Shown here in pieces: positions 41,411 to 50,109 of a stretch of DNA of 64,000 nucleotides (its first letter is position 1; each line of letters starts with the position of its first letter). A model generated the notes under the pieces. The model had not been told where the DNA came from. It did no database searches and worked only from the letters and a program-made list of their open reading frames with translations. The stretch is from Bacteroidales bacterium. GTDB taxonomy: Bacteria > Bacteroidota > Bacteroidia > Bacteroidales > P3. The stretch covers positions 21,600 to 85,599 of the forward strand of contig JAGCZH010000038.1 in NCBI GenBank assembly GCA_017960475.1, read 5' to 3'. The translations under genes were made by a program, and so were the position numbers.

Positions 41411-42661
41411 TTAACGTTTTTTGTTGCGTTCGTGACGCATAAGGTGGCTGGGTTCAAGAGCCATGCGGTCGGTTTCGAGTAGAGAGGCGACACCTTCGTC
41501 TACGCGACGTTTCTGCTCGCAGGCCTCGCAATGGCAGTCCTCATGGTATTCGCGAGGTTCGGTGTAGGTGGTGATGACACCTTCGAAGTTGCGGAGAATG
41601 ACTTTGTCGGGGCTTTGCGAAATGACATATTGAGGCATGACAGGAGTTTTTCCGCCGCCGCCAGGGGCGTCGACAACAAAGGTGGGAACAGCGTAGCCGC
41701 TGGTGTGGCCGCGGAGGTTTTCGATGATTTCGATACCTTTGCTGACGGGGGTGCGGAAATGCTCAAGACCCATGGAGAGGTCGCACTGGTAGATGTAGTA
41801 AGGACGCACACGATTGCGAACCAGTTCGTGCATGAGTTTCTTCATAATGTGTACGCAGTCGTTCACGCCGCGCAACAAAACGGTTTGGTTTCCCAGAGGA
41901 ATTCCCGCGTTGGCGAGACGCGAAAGCGCTTGCTCTGCCTCGGGAGTGAACTCGTTGGGATGATTGAAGTGGGTGTTGAGCCAGATTGGGTGGTATTTCT
42001 TCAGCATCTCGCAAAGCTCGGGGGTGATACGCTGCGGACAAACCACAGGTGTGCGGCTGCCGATGCGGACTATCTCGACATGAGGTATTTTGCGCAGTCT
42101 GCCGATGATATATTCCAGCTTTTGGTCGCTGACCATCAAGGCGTCACCGCCGCTGAGGAGCACGTCGCGTACTTGAGGGGTTTTCTCGATATATTCCAGA
42201 CATTTCTCAATGCGTTGGCTAGGACTCTCGTCATCCTTCTGGCCGGCGAAACGACGGCGGGTGCAGTGACGGCAGTACATAGAGCACATGTCGGTTATGA
42301 GGAACAAGACACGGTCTGGGTAGCGGTGGGTTAGACCAGGGGCAGGGGAGTCCTCATCCTCGTGGAGGGGATCGTTGAGGTCTGCTGGAGCAATGTTGCA
42401 TTCGGCACCCTGCGGTATGGCTTGACGGCGAATGGGATCGTATGGGTCGTTAGGATCAATCAAGCTCAAATAATAGGGAGTGATAGCCATACGGAATTTT
42501 GCAAGAGCTTTTTTAATACCCTCTGCTTCTTCGTCGCTGAAGGTGAAATATTGGCTCAGCTGCTCGTAGGTCTCGATACGGTTTTTTACCTGCCATTTCC
42601 AATCGTTCCACTGCTCGTCGGTGACGTTGGGGAACAGTTCTTTTCTGCGGTTGACTTTCAT
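41411..42661 (-). CDS. kamA: Lysine 2,3-aminomutase
   Basis: 416 residues, equal to the clostridial enzyme. Radical-SAM cysteines are C126, C130 and C133 in '[13 protein letters not shown]'. The PLP lysine is K338 in '[10 protein letters not shown]'. The C-terminal cysteine cluster '[10 protein letters not shown]' binds zinc. The enzyme turns L-lysine into L-beta-lysine, the first step of lysine fermentation to acetate and butyrate. The kdd gene of the same pathway lies 1.2 kb upstream under its own promoter, with a VanX-like gene between. kamD/kamE, kce and kal are not in the window. Confidence 0.95.
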   Translation of the reverse strand: MKVNRRKELFPNVTDEQWNDWKWQVKNRIETYEQLSQYFTFSDEEAEGIKKALAKFRMAITPYYLSLIDPNDPYDPIRRQAIPQGAECNIAPADLNDPLHEDEDSPAPGLTHRYPDRVLFLITDMCSMYCRHCTRRRFAGQKDDESPSQRIEKCLEYIEKTPQVRDVLLSGGDALMVSDQKLEYIIGRLRKIPHVEIVRIGSRTPVVCPQRITPELCEMLKKYHPIWLNTHFNHPNEFTPEAEQALSRLANAGIPLGNQTVLLRGVNDCVHIMKKLMHELVRNRVRPYYIYQCDLSMGLEHFRTPVSKGIEIIENLRGHTSGYAVPTFVVDAPGGGGKTPVMPQYVISQSPDKVILRNFEGVITTYTEPREYHEDCHCEACEQKRRVDEGVASLLETDRMALEPSHLMRHERNKKR

Positions 42662-42743
42662 ATTGTATTATATTTCTTATTTATTTATCATTCAATGATA
42701 TATATATTGTAGGGCGTAGTGATTGCTCACAAAAAGCAATGTG

Positions 42744-42774
42744 CAAAGATACGAAAAAAGTTGGAACGGACAAA
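42744..42774 (-). promoter_or_regulatory. Promoter of kamA
   Basis: TTTG (42771-42774), 19 bp, TATCTTTG (42744-42751) on the minus strand: a full consensus match. The predicted leader before the kamA ATG is about 75 nt. Confidence 0.82.
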
Positions 42775-42816
42775 TTATTATTATTGATTCACCTTTCGCA
42801 AGTGCGTATGGGCTCC

Positions 42817-42885
42817 TTGTAGCGTGTCTCCGACACGCATACCGGGTGTTATAGTCTTACCCCACACTGGCCAGTGTGGGGTAAG
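42817..42885 (+). repeat. Two-hairpin intergenic palindrome element, copy 1
   Basis: TTGTA followed by hairpin GCGTGTC-TCC-GACACGC (42822-42838), then CAT and ~17 bp, then a perfect 30-bp palindrome at 42856-42885 whose left half is CTTACCCCACACTGG. A related element in the opposite orientation is at 51021-51120. The rest of the 239-bp gap holds only the kamA promoter. Confidence 0.8.
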
Positions 42886-42900
42886 TAGGATGTCGTGTCG

Positions 42901-43671
42901 TCAGTCTTGTTTTTCTATTTTTTTGACGGGGAAGTTGAAATAGGTGTCGGGGTAGGGTTCGTTATTCAAGGTGAAGTGCCACCATTCGCAGTCGTAGGGC
43001 TTAAAACCATGTTTCAGCATTACTTTGCGAAGAATCATGCGGTTGTTGAATTGCTCGGGAGTGAGGGTCCAAAGACCTTTGTCCTCACGCCATTTGCCGC
43101 TTTCGATGTCGCCGCAGAAGTCAGGATGGCTCTCAAGGCCGAACCAGTCGTGGACGCCGCCCATGTCAACCTCCTTGCCAGAAGCCATGTCAAAGAGAGT
43201 AAGGTCGAGCGTTGAGCCACGCGAATGGCCGCTTTTCTCAGCGATATATCCAAGCTCGAAGAGCCGGCTGCGGTCGACGTTGCTATAGAAGTAGGGTCTC
43301 ATAAGGGTGTCGCTGACATCAGCGCCCCAGCGCATGAAATGATCCACGGCCATTTGAGGACGATAGCCGTCATATATTTTCAGACGATATCCCATGGCTT
43401 TCACTTCGTCGCTGACGACTTTAAGGCTGTCGGCGGCTTGGCGAGTGAGGAGTACAGTGGGTTCGAGATATCCGTCGACACGGGCTCCTACGAAATTGTA
43501 TGTTCCATAGTAGCGTACTTCGAGAATGGCATCGGGTACGACGTCGGTTAACACAACAAATCCTGAGGCGTCGTCCTCAAGAGAGACGTTGACTTTGTCG
43601 GCTGTGGTTGACGAACAAGACGATAACAGGCCGATTATTGTCAGGGTGAAAAGAATTTTGAGATAGTTCAT
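42901..43671 (-). CDS. D-Ala-D-Ala dipeptidase (VanX/DdpX, M15D), lipoprotein
   Basis: 256 residues with a lipoprotein signal (lipobox LSSC, C19). The M15D zinc site is complete: 'SGHSRGSTLD' gives H149 and D156, and 'CEWWHF' gives catalytic E229 and H232; 'YDGYRP' (R104) fits substrate binding. The family cuts D-Ala-D-Ala dipeptide. Being an envelope lipoprotein, it more likely serves peptidoglycan turnover or nutrient use than vancomycin resistance, since no vanHA-type genes are nearby. It is between kamA and kdd but has no evident link with lysine breakdown. Confidence 0.88.
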   Translation of the reverse strand: MNYLKILFTLTIIGLLSSCSSTTADKVNVSLEDDASGFVVLTDVVPDAILEVRYYGTYNFVGARVDGYLEPTVLLTRQAADSLKVVSDEVKAMGYRLKIYDGYRPQMAVDHFMRWGADVSDTLMRPYFYSNVDRSRLFELGYIAEKSGHSRGSTLDLTLFDMASGKEVDMGGVHDWFGLESHPDFCGDIESGKWREDKGLWTLTPEQFNNRMILRKVMLKHGFKPYDCEWWHFTLNNEPYPDTYFNFPVKKIEKQD

Positions 43672-43675
43672 GGTT

Positions 43676-43762
43676 GAAAGGTTAAAAGGTTAGAAAGGTT
43701 AAAAAGGGTTAGAAAGGAATTATGAATTTTGAATTATTAATTTTCAATTTTCAATTTCCACA
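43676..43762. repeat. Low-complexity AAGGTTAGA / TTTTCAATT spacer
   Basis: Imperfect repeats of GGTTAGAAA/GGTTAAAA followed by AATTATGAATTTTGAATT and TTTTCAATTTTCAATTT, between the dipeptidase start and the kdd terminator. Same style as other spacers in the window; no gene. Confidence 0.6.
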
Positions 43763-43787
43763 GGTCACTCATCACGATCCGTTTTTT

Positions 43788-43831
43788 GTAAAAAAAAATC
43801 AATGCCGGAGGTATAGGCCTCCGGCATTGAG
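43788..43831 (-). terminator. Terminator of kdd
   Basis: CAATGCCGGAGG (43800-43811) pairs perfectly with its complement at 43818-43829, 6-nt loop, and on the minus strand nine Ts follow the stem. Confidence 0.9.
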
Positions 43832-43848
43832 AGTATGTGTTTGTGATG

Positions 43849-44922
43849 TTATGCGTAGAGTTCTTCGAAGATCTTGCGCAGTTTGGGGCTTTCGCGGAGT
43901 TCCTGGAGAGTGAATTCAGCGTGGCCTTTGGTGTAGCCGTTGCCCATAATCATGTTCACATCGCTTCCGATGCCTTCAGCGCCGAGGCTGGCTTTGGTGA
44001 AGCTGGTGGCCATGGAGAAGAAGTAAACGATACCATCGTCCTTGGTGATGAGGACGGCGGTCATCTCCTGATCGGGAACGTTTACGCAGTTGATGGTCAC
44101 GTCGGCCATTTTGCCGTTGGTGAGGCGCTCAACGAGTTCGTATACCTGGACGGGGGTCATGCCGGCAGCGCTTTCGACGATGTCGCAGAATCCGAGATCC
44201 TTGATACGCTGAGTGCTCTTGGGACTGTTGGCGATACCGATAACCTTACCGGTGACACCGACGCGTTTCTTGGCCTCATAGCAGCAGAGCATACCGCTCT
44301 TTCCACCGGCGCCGAGAACGACGACGGTTTGGCCATACTGGCAGAGTTTAGCGGTCTGTGCGGGAGCGCCGGCGACGTCGAGAGCACTGAGAGCGAGCTT
44401 TTCGGGCATATCATCGGGAATCTTGGCATAAATACCGCTCTCGAAGAGGATAGCTTTACCCTTGATGTCGACTTGGTCGATTTCGGGACGTATTTCGCCG
44501 AAGGAGTCGATACGGAGAGGGGTGAGTGAGAGGCTGACGAGTGTGGCGATACGGTCGCCTTCTTTGAGGTCGATTTTGCCTTTGAGAGCGTCGCCAATCT
44601 TCTCAACCTTGCCAAGAAGCATACCGCCGGAACCGGTACGACGGTTGCGGTGTTTGCCTTGCAGCTCGACGTTGAGGAGCATTTCTTTCTTAACCTCTTC
44701 AAGTATTTTCTCCTGGCTTGCGCCTTCTCCAGCTTGCTCTTTGGCATAGTTCATGATGTCGGTGAACGAAGCGGAGTCGACATTCAGGGTCTGGACATCG
44801 ATAAGAATCTCATTGTCATAGAGGACATCCATGTTGTTGTCCAATTTGTTGGCTGGTTGCGGAAGAACGCCCTTGGGCTCGAGTACACGGTGAACACCGT
44901 ATTTATTACCTTTTGGTTGCAT
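43849..44922 (-). CDS. kdd: L-erythro-3,5-diaminohexanoate dehydrogenase
   Basis: 357 residues. It matches the Kdd family as I recall it: start 'GNKYGVHRVLEPKGVLPQ', 'GKHRNRRTGSGGMLLG', and a Rossmann-like 'VVVLGAGGKSGMLCCYEAKK' NAD-binding segment (~197-216). Kdd oxidises and deaminates 3,5-diaminohexanoate to 5-amino-3-oxohexanoate in lysine fermentation, releasing ammonia and NADH. Together with kamA it indicates that the organism uses lysine as an energy source, although the middle steps are encoded elsewhere. It has its own promoter box and a strong terminator. Confidence 0.92.
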   Translation of the reverse strand: MQPKGNKYGVHRVLEPKGVLPQPANKLDNNMDVLYDNEILIDVQTLNVDSASFTDIMNYAKEQAGEGASQEKILEEVKKEMLLNVELQGKHRNRRTGSGGMLLGKVEKIGDALKGKIDLKEGDRIATLVSLSLTPLRIDSFGEIRPEIDQVDIKGKAILFESGIYAKIPDDMPEKLALSALDVAGAPAQTAKLCQYGQTVVVLGAGGKSGMLCCYEAKKRVGVTGKVIGIANSPKSTQRIKDLGFCDIVESAAGMTPVQVYELVERLTNGKMADVTINCVNVPDQEMTAVLITKDDGIVYFFSMATSFTKASLGAEGIGSDVNMIMGNGYTKGHAEFTLQELRESPKLRKIFEELYA

Positions 44923-44989
44923 AAAAATAAGATATAAATGATTAATTATTAATGAAATATTTTATTTGTCTGTTTGAAAAAGCAGATTT

Positions 44990-44997
44990 CAAAGGTA
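44990..44997 (-). promoter_or_regulatory. -7 box upstream of kdd
   Basis: TACCTTTG on the minus strand, 67 bp before the kdd start; the -33 region is T-rich but not TTTG. The 243-bp gap 44923-45165 holds no gene. Confidence 0.55.
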
Positions 44998-45165
44998 CTG
45001 ATTTTCTTTGATATGGAAAAATATTTTTTTGTTTTATGTGATGTATGGCGTTAAAAAATTAACGTTATAAGATTTCTCTCGACTCACAGTCAATGCCTTA
45101 TCGCTAATAGTCGTTTTGGTTTATTGCGTCACGATAGCAAGATGAGGTTTTAAAGATAAAAAAGT

Positions 45166-45669
45166 TTAAAAGTCCTCGGGTGCCTCAAGCGATGGTTTGA
45201 GGTGATTGAACAAGGCTGTGCACCCTGCCATGATGTCGGAATAGGCTTTGTCGAAATCGCGTGTATACCAAGGGTCGGAGACTTCGTGTCGGCCGTCAAG
45301 ACCAGACTCGGAGATGAAATCGAGGAGCAGATGAATCTTGTCGGAATCTTTGTCTCCGACAATTTTCAGAATATTTTTAATGTTATTGTTGTCCATGGCA
45401 ATCACGATATCGCTCTCGTTGAACATCTTAATGGTCATTTTTTGAGCCACTTTGTTTTGGCATCCGATACCATGAATGGCTAAGACTCGTTTTGCGAGAG
45501 GATAGATGGGGTTGCCTGTTTCCTCGTCACTTGTGGCAGCCGAAGAGATATTGAGACGGTCGGAAAGTCCTGCGTGTGAAGCCATACGTCGTAGGATAAT
45601 CTCTGCCATAGGACTGCGGCAGATGTTGCCATGGCAGACAAACAGGACAGAAGTTTTTTTAGTTTCCAT
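45166..45669 (-). CDS. Low-molecular-weight protein-tyrosine phosphatase
   Basis: 167 residues with the family P-loop 'VCHGNICRSP' (nucleophile C12, R18) and the general acid D132 in 'SDPWYTRDF'. It removes phosphate from protein tyrosines in the cytoplasm; in Bacteroidetes such enzymes often oppose BY-kinases that control polysaccharide export, though no kinase is in the window. It stands alone, with its own promoter and no partner in the same direction. Confidence 0.93.
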   Translation of the reverse strand: METKKTSVLFVCHGNICRSPMAEIILRRMASHAGLSDRLNISSAATSDEETGNPIYPLAKRVLAIHGIGCQNKVAQKMTIKMFNESDIVIAMDNNNIKNILKIVGDKDSDKIHLLLDFISESGLDGRHEVSDPWYTRDFDKAYSDIMAGCTALFNHLKPSLEAPEDF

Positions 45670-45741
45670 GGAGGCTTGTTTAGTATGTTTGTTGTTGATT
45701 GTTAGTTGTATTTAGTTGCCATTAGATATTTGTATGTTTTG

Positions 45742-45771
45742 CAAATATAATAAAAAAAATGTGATTTCAAA
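45742..45771 (-). promoter_or_regulatory. Promoter of the phosphatase gene
   Basis: TTTG (45768-45771), 18 bp, TATATTTG (45742-45749) on the minus strand; the spacing is one base short of the usual 19. Confidence 0.65.
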
Positions 45772-45988
45772 ATGGAAAAGGTTTTTTAAAATCCAATTGG
45801 TTGTTGGAATAAATGTTATATTACCTTTTGGCGTAATCAGGTATGATGTTGTCACTCTTCGAAATCAGGTGGTCTTTATGAAATGTGAAACGTAGACACT
45901 CATTCTTGATTGAGGACAAAAATATCTCTTACCATGCACTAAAAAACCGAAAACGATGTTATTGTTGTAAAAAGTGAAACATTAAAGA
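45772..45988. other. Gap without recognised content
   Basis: The rest of the divergent 319-bp gap between the phosphatase and the next plus-strand gene. I see no RNA gene, repeat or clear promoter for the plus-strand gene here. Confidence 0.5.
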
Positions 45989-46360
45989 ATGGCAAAAAAG
46001 AACAGTATACATCCTGTAGTCACCATATTGTCGATTGTTGTGGCCCTGGCCTTATTGGCCTATATACTTTTCGGAGGGGTACGCAAGCGCGACATATCGG
46101 GTACCTGGATTGCCGACACATCTGCTATGGGGTCTGGTTTTCAGTGTGGAACTCATGGTATCGCCGCTTCTGTAAACAACAGTACGTGTCAGTATAACAG
46201 CTGGGAGCTTAGTGGCAACAAAATGATATTGAGAGGAAAACTGTTTCAGGATCGTCGTGTATACGATTTCAGTGACACCCTTCATATAAAAAAGCTTACC
46301 TCAACCGTACTTGTTGTCGAGGAGGACGGCCGCACTACCAGCTATCACAAGGTTCGTTGA
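45989..46360 (+). CDS. Small membrane-anchored protein, lipocalin-like
   Basis: 123 residues. One N-terminal membrane helix (~9-30, 'VVTILSIVVALALLAYILFGG') and a short periplasmic domain that opens with 'RDISGTWIAD' and continues with alternating strands ('WELSGNKMILRGK', 'VYDFSDTLHIKKL', 'TVLVVEEDGRT'). The 'SGTW' start resembles the small lipocalin-like domains common in Bacteroidetes, but I cannot assign a family. It is monocistronic, 213 bp before the GWxTD gene. That gap holds a short CCCTCTCTTAGGG hairpin and a T-rich run at ~46405-46445, a possible weak terminator. Confidence 0.6.
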   Translation: MAKKNSIHPVVTILSIVVALALLAYILFGGVRKRDISGTWIADTSAMGSGFQCGTHGIAASVNNSTCQYNSWELSGNKMILRGKLFQDRRVYDFSDTLHIKKLTSTVLVVEEDGRTTSYHKVR

Positions 46361-46573
46361 CAATTGTCGTCGAAGCTGTCCGGAACAACCCTCAAAAGGG
46401 GTATACCCTCTCTTAGGGAGCATGCGGAGATCATTTTCTTTTTTTATGTTTTATTTATTGTCTTATGCAATAAGAATGTTTTTTTGACGTTACAAATAAT
46501 AACGCATAGGCTTTGTCATGTGAGGCCTTTGTCTTTAGATTAATAGTATTCTGTACAAAACACATATCACTAA

Positions 46574-48121
46574 ATGAAACGAATAGCATTCTTGTTATCA
46601 TTTTTTGCCGCTACATGTTGCGCAACAATCGTTGATGCCCAGAACGTCAAGAATGACAAGCATCTTACAGCGGTGTTCTCGTATGCTTCTTTTTATCATC
46701 CCAACATAGGACCATACATTGAGACATATATCTCTTTCGATGCATGGAACCTGAACTTCGTGAAGGCGGGTGACAAGTATCAGGCTACTGTCGAGGTGCT
46801 TATCACGGTGGAACGCAACGACACCATCGAAGCCGTTAAGAAATACGAGTTGTCAAGTCCAAAGATAGCCAGCCTTGATGCAGACCATTTTAATTTTCTC
46901 GATGTGCAGCGTTTCTCTGTCGACAAGGGATTACATACTTTGAGAGTCAGTCTGAAAGATAAGAATGCCAATGACAACGCCACTGTTGTCGAGGAGAATC
47001 TGGTATTGTTATATGACAGCAAGCATCCCGCAATGTCGAGTCTGCAGATGATGGCTGATGTCAAGCCTACCGTGCAAGCCAACATACTGTCACGTGGAGG
47101 TTACGATATGGAGCCTTATGTCAACGATTTTTTGCCAGAGCAGATCAAGGAGATTAGTTTCTATTGCGAGGTATACAACATTAACCACGAGTCGCGAGAA
47201 GATAATCTGTATAGCGCCTCCTATATCGAGGTCCTGGAGACAGGCAAGATACTTGAATCCACGCAGACGGTGCAGCGTATAGAGAATGACACAGTAATAC
47301 CTATTTTCGGCACTATGGATATCAGCAAGTTGCCTTCTGGCAACTACAATCTCGTCGTTGATATCCGCAATCGTCATAACGACAAACTTTTATATAAGAA
47401 AGTCGCTTTCTTCCGCAGCAACCCCTCTGAGTATACAGGTGTCGAACAGGCACCAGTGTCGCTCTCTTTTGCGGGACGTATAAACGACGAGACTTTGCTC
47501 AACGAGTATCTGGAGGGAATGGCTCCTATAGCCAATGAGGTGGAACGCCGTGACATCTACAGTCTCATCAAGCGACCAGGAATAGAAGAGAAACAGCGCT
47601 TCCTGTATCTTTTCTGGACACGTCGCGAGGGACTGAACGCGGAGAGCGCCTGGCTTGAATATCGTGACAGGATAGAGTATGTCAACAAAAACTTCTCTTG
47701 GCCACGCACCAAGGGAGTGCAGACCGACCGCGGCAGAGTGTATCTGCAGTATGGCCCGCCGGATTTTGTCCGTGATGAAAAGAATTTTGTGTCGACCCGC
47801 TACATGGGTGGCGGTGTCACCATCAACCAAAGCAACGATCCCTCTCAGCGTGTCGTGGGATTGCAAGGTCCAGAAGTCCCACGTCAGGGACAGATATTCT
47901 ATCTTCCTTACCAGCTATGGCGTTACAACAACCTGCCCGGAGATGACATCAACCGCTGTTTCATTTTCTGGGATGAGTTTCGTTCCGGATTTTACAAGTT
48001 GCTTAATTCCAATGCTAAGGGCGAGGTTCGTGACCCGCTGTGGGAGAGACGTCTCAGCCAGCAGCAACTGCCTGAGGAGATGCAAGGCGAGGTTGGAGAC
48101 CAGTTCAACAGAGGATATTAA
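46574..48121 (+). CDS. GWxTD-domain protein, secreted
   Basis: 515 residues with a signal peptide (1-22, 'IAFLLSFFAATCCATIVDAQ'). The N-terminal two thirds are beta-rich. The GWxTD-type domain is at ~310-410: 'KRPGIEEKQRFLYLFWTRRE', 'EYRDRIEYVNKNFSW' and 'KGVQTDRGRVYLQYGPPDF'. The function of this domain, common in Bacteroidetes and related phyla, is not known to me. It is followed by a lipid A acyltransferase-like gene in the same direction, suggesting an envelope role. Confidence 0.82.
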   Translation: MKRIAFLLSFFAATCCATIVDAQNVKNDKHLTAVFSYASFYHPNIGPYIETYISFDAWNLNFVKAGDKYQATVEVLITVERNDTIEAVKKYELSSPKIASLDADHFNFLDVQRFSVDKGLHTLRVSLKDKNANDNATVVEENLVLLYDSKHPAMSSLQMMADVKPTVQANILSRGGYDMEPYVNDFLPEQIKEISFYCEVYNINHESREDNLYSASYIEVLETGKILESTQTVQRIENDTVIPIFGTMDISKLPSGNYNLVVDIRNRHNDKLLYKKVAFFRSNPSEYTGVEQAPVSLSFAGRINDETLLNEYLEGMAPIANEVERRDIYSLIKRPGIEEKQRFLYLFWTRREGLNAESAWLEYRDRIEYVNKNFSWPRTKGVQTDRGRVYLQYGPPDFVRDEKNFVSTRYMGGGVTINQSNDPSQRVVGLQGPEVPRQGQIFYLPYQLWRYNNLPGDDINRCFIFWDEFRSGFYKLLNSNAKGEVRDPLWERRLSQQQLPEEMQGEVGDQFNRGY

Positions 48122-48204
48122 GTCAGAGAAAGTCAAAGACTTCGTAGGTTTTGAGCCACGAAAGGTTTGAGAGGATTATGTCGTTTTAGCCAAATACATT
48201 CTGA

Positions 48205-49098
48205 GTGTATAACATACTTCTTCCTGTAGCTTATTTGCCGTTAGGGCTACTATATGCATTGTCGTCGCTTCTGTGGCCGCTGGTCTACTATGTGTTCAGA
48301 TACAGAGTCAAGGTCGTCCGCGCAAATATCGACAGCTGTTTCCCGGACAAAGACAAGGCATTCCGCCGTCGGCTGGAACGCAGGTATTACCGTCATATGA
48401 TGGATCTGTTGGCTGAGGGCATATATAATTTAAGAGCCCCGTTGCGGAAAGTATCGGCGCGCTATGTCTTTGAGAATGCCGACATTTTGGAGCCCTACTA
48501 TCAGGCAAACAAGAGTGTTGTCCTGATGTCGGCGCATTACAACAACTGGGAGTACATGATTACCTCGCTCGACAGTCGTATAAGCCACCATGCGGTAGGT
48601 GTCGGGAAACCCTTGGACAATAAGGGTTTTGGCAAGTTCATCACAGCCCGTCGGGCTCGATATGGAACAGAGATAGTAGACCAGACCAATGTCAGGGACG
48701 TCATGCGGTATTACGATCGTTGGCATATCCCCGTAGCATACATGATGCTCTCCGACCAGTCGCCAAGCAATCCGCACCGAAGCCTGTGGACCACTTTTCT
48801 GGGCCGCGACACCGCCTTCCTATACGGCGCTGAGCATTTCGCCCGTAAGTACCAGATGCCGGTGGTCATATATGATGTCAGCAAGCAACGTAGGGGTTAC
48901 TATAGTGTGCGTTTCACACTGCTCACCGACAAGCCGGATTCGTTGCCGGAGGGTGAGATCACACGCTGCTATGCGCGGCATTTGGAGCGGCAGATTAAAG
49001 AGCATCCCGAATATTGGCTTTGGAGCCATCGCCGTTGGAAACTGACAAGGGAAGGCAGGATTATGAAAGACGGCAGAATAAAAATAATAGAGAAATAA
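48205..49098 (+). CDS. LpxL/HtrB-family lipid A acyltransferase-like protein
   Basis: 297 residues from a GTG at 48205. One N-terminal membrane segment (~9-32) precedes the acyltransferase fold. The catalytic HX4D/E-like motif is 'SAHYNNWEYM' (H ~113, E ~118); 'DQSPSNPHRSLWTTFLG' and 'EYWLWSHRRWK' are standard LpxL/M blocks. It adds secondary acyl chains to lipid A at the inner membrane. The stop overlaps the next start by one base (TAATG), so it is coupled to the glycosyltransferase gene. Confidence 0.88.
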   Translation: MYNILLPVAYLPLGLLYALSSLLWPLVYYVFRYRVKVVRANIDSCFPDKDKAFRRRLERRYYRHMMDLLAEGIYNLRAPLRKVSARYVFENADILEPYYQANKSVVLMSAHYNNWEYMITSLDSRISHHAVGVGKPLDNKGFGKFITARRARYGTEIVDQTNVRDVMRYYDRWHIPVAYMMLSDQSPSNPHRSLWTTFLGRDTAFLYGAEHFARKYQMPVVIYDVSKQRRGYYSVRFTLLTDKPDSLPEGEITRCYARHLERQIKEHPEYWLWSHRRWKLTREGRIMKDGRIKIIEK

Positions 49099-50108
49099 TG
49101 AAAACAGCAGTAGTCATACTTAATTGGAATGGTCGTCCAATGTTGGAGCGTTTTCTGCCTTCTGTGATAGAGCACACAACACATGAGGCGGAGGTCATCG
49201 TCGCCGATAATGGTTCGACCGACGACAGTATCGAGTTTATGCGAAGCCATTATCCGACAGTGAGACTTATACTACTTGATCGGAACTATGGTTTTGCCGA
49301 TGGATATAACCGGGCATTTGAGCAGATTGAGGCAGACTACTATGTTCTTCTCAACGATGATGTCGAAGTCACCCCGCATTGGTGCGACCGTGTTGTCGAG
49401 ATGATGGAGAAAGACGAGAAAATCGCTGTGGCGCAGCCCAAGCTGCTTATGTTTGACCAGAAGGATACTTTTGAATATGCCGGAGGCGCCGGCGGTTTCA
49501 TCGACAAATATGGTTATCCATTCTGCAGAGGACGTGTTTTTTCGACAATTGAGAAGGACAAAGGACAATATGACGACAGTTGTGAGATATTTTGGGCCAC
49601 AGGCGCGGCTCTGTTTGTGAGGGCTTCGGTTTGGAAGGAACTTGGAGGTCTCGACGGTTCTTTCTTCGCCCATATGGAGGAGATTGACTTCTGCTGGCGA
49701 TGCAAAAACCGCGGCTATAAAGCCGTGTATTGTCCGGAAAGCGTGGTGTATCATGTTGGTGGCGGCACACTTCCCAAGAGCTCTCCATTCAAGACACAGC
49801 TCAATTTCCGCAATAATCTTGCGATGCTATATAAAAATCTGCCAGACAGACGACTGCGTCGGGTGCTGTCGCTGCGTTTTGTCCTTGATTGGGTGGCTGC
49901 TTTCTCATTCTTGCTAAAAGGCAATGTCGGGGAGTTTAAGGCTGTCTTTGCCGCACATAAGGAGTTTCGGTCCTGGAAGCCCATGCTTAAAAAGAAGCGG
50001 GCTGAGGTGAATCCACACGAGGTGCCTCACATTATGAAGCGTTCATTGTTGTTGCAGTATCATCTTATGCGACATCGCACATTCCTCGAGCTTCGAGACA
50101 AATTCTGA
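49098..50108 (+). CDS. Family 2 glycosyltransferase
   Basis: 336 residues from ATG 49098; a frame extending to 49014 lies inside the upstream gene. GT2 (GT-A fold) marks: 'AVVILNWNGRPMLERFLPSV' at the start, 'VIVADNGSTDDSIEFM', 'DYYVLLNDDVEV' (the DxD-like site), 'WATGAALFVRASVWKELGG' and 'MEEIDFCWRCKNRGYKAVY'. The build resembles rhamnosyl-type transferases. It uses a nucleotide sugar, acceptor unknown; the lipid A-type neighbour suggests LPS or another envelope glycan. It is 1 bp from the next gene. Confidence 0.88.
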   Translation: MKTAVVILNWNGRPMLERFLPSVIEHTTHEAEVIVADNGSTDDSIEFMRSHYPTVRLILLDRNYGFADGYNRAFEQIEADYYVLLNDDVEVTPHWCDRVVEMMEKDEKIAVAQPKLLMFDQKDTFEYAGGAGGFIDKYGYPFCRGRVFSTIEKDKGQYDDSCEIFWATGAALFVRASVWKELGGLDGSFFAHMEEIDFCWRCKNRGYKAVYCPESVVYHVGGGTLPKSSPFKTQLNFRNNLAMLYKNLPDRRLRRVLSLRFVLDWVAAFSFLLKGNVGEFKAVFAAHKEFRSWKPMLKKKRAEVNPHEVPHIMKRSLLLQYHLMRHRTFLELRDKF

Positions 50109-50109
50109 G

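Noticed and set aside
41531..42334. 267-codon plus-strand frame opposite kamA
   Set aside because: Shadow of kamA, which has full radical-SAM and PLP motifs.
42856..42885. 30-bp palindrome as a terminator for the neighbouring genes
   Set aside because: No T-run follows on either strand and kamA reads away from it; the relation to 51021-51120 makes a dispersed element more likely.
42901..43671. Vancomycin-resistance gene (vanX)
   Set aside because: The dipeptidase family is shared, but the protein is a lipoprotein and no vanH, vanA or vanRS genes are nearby.
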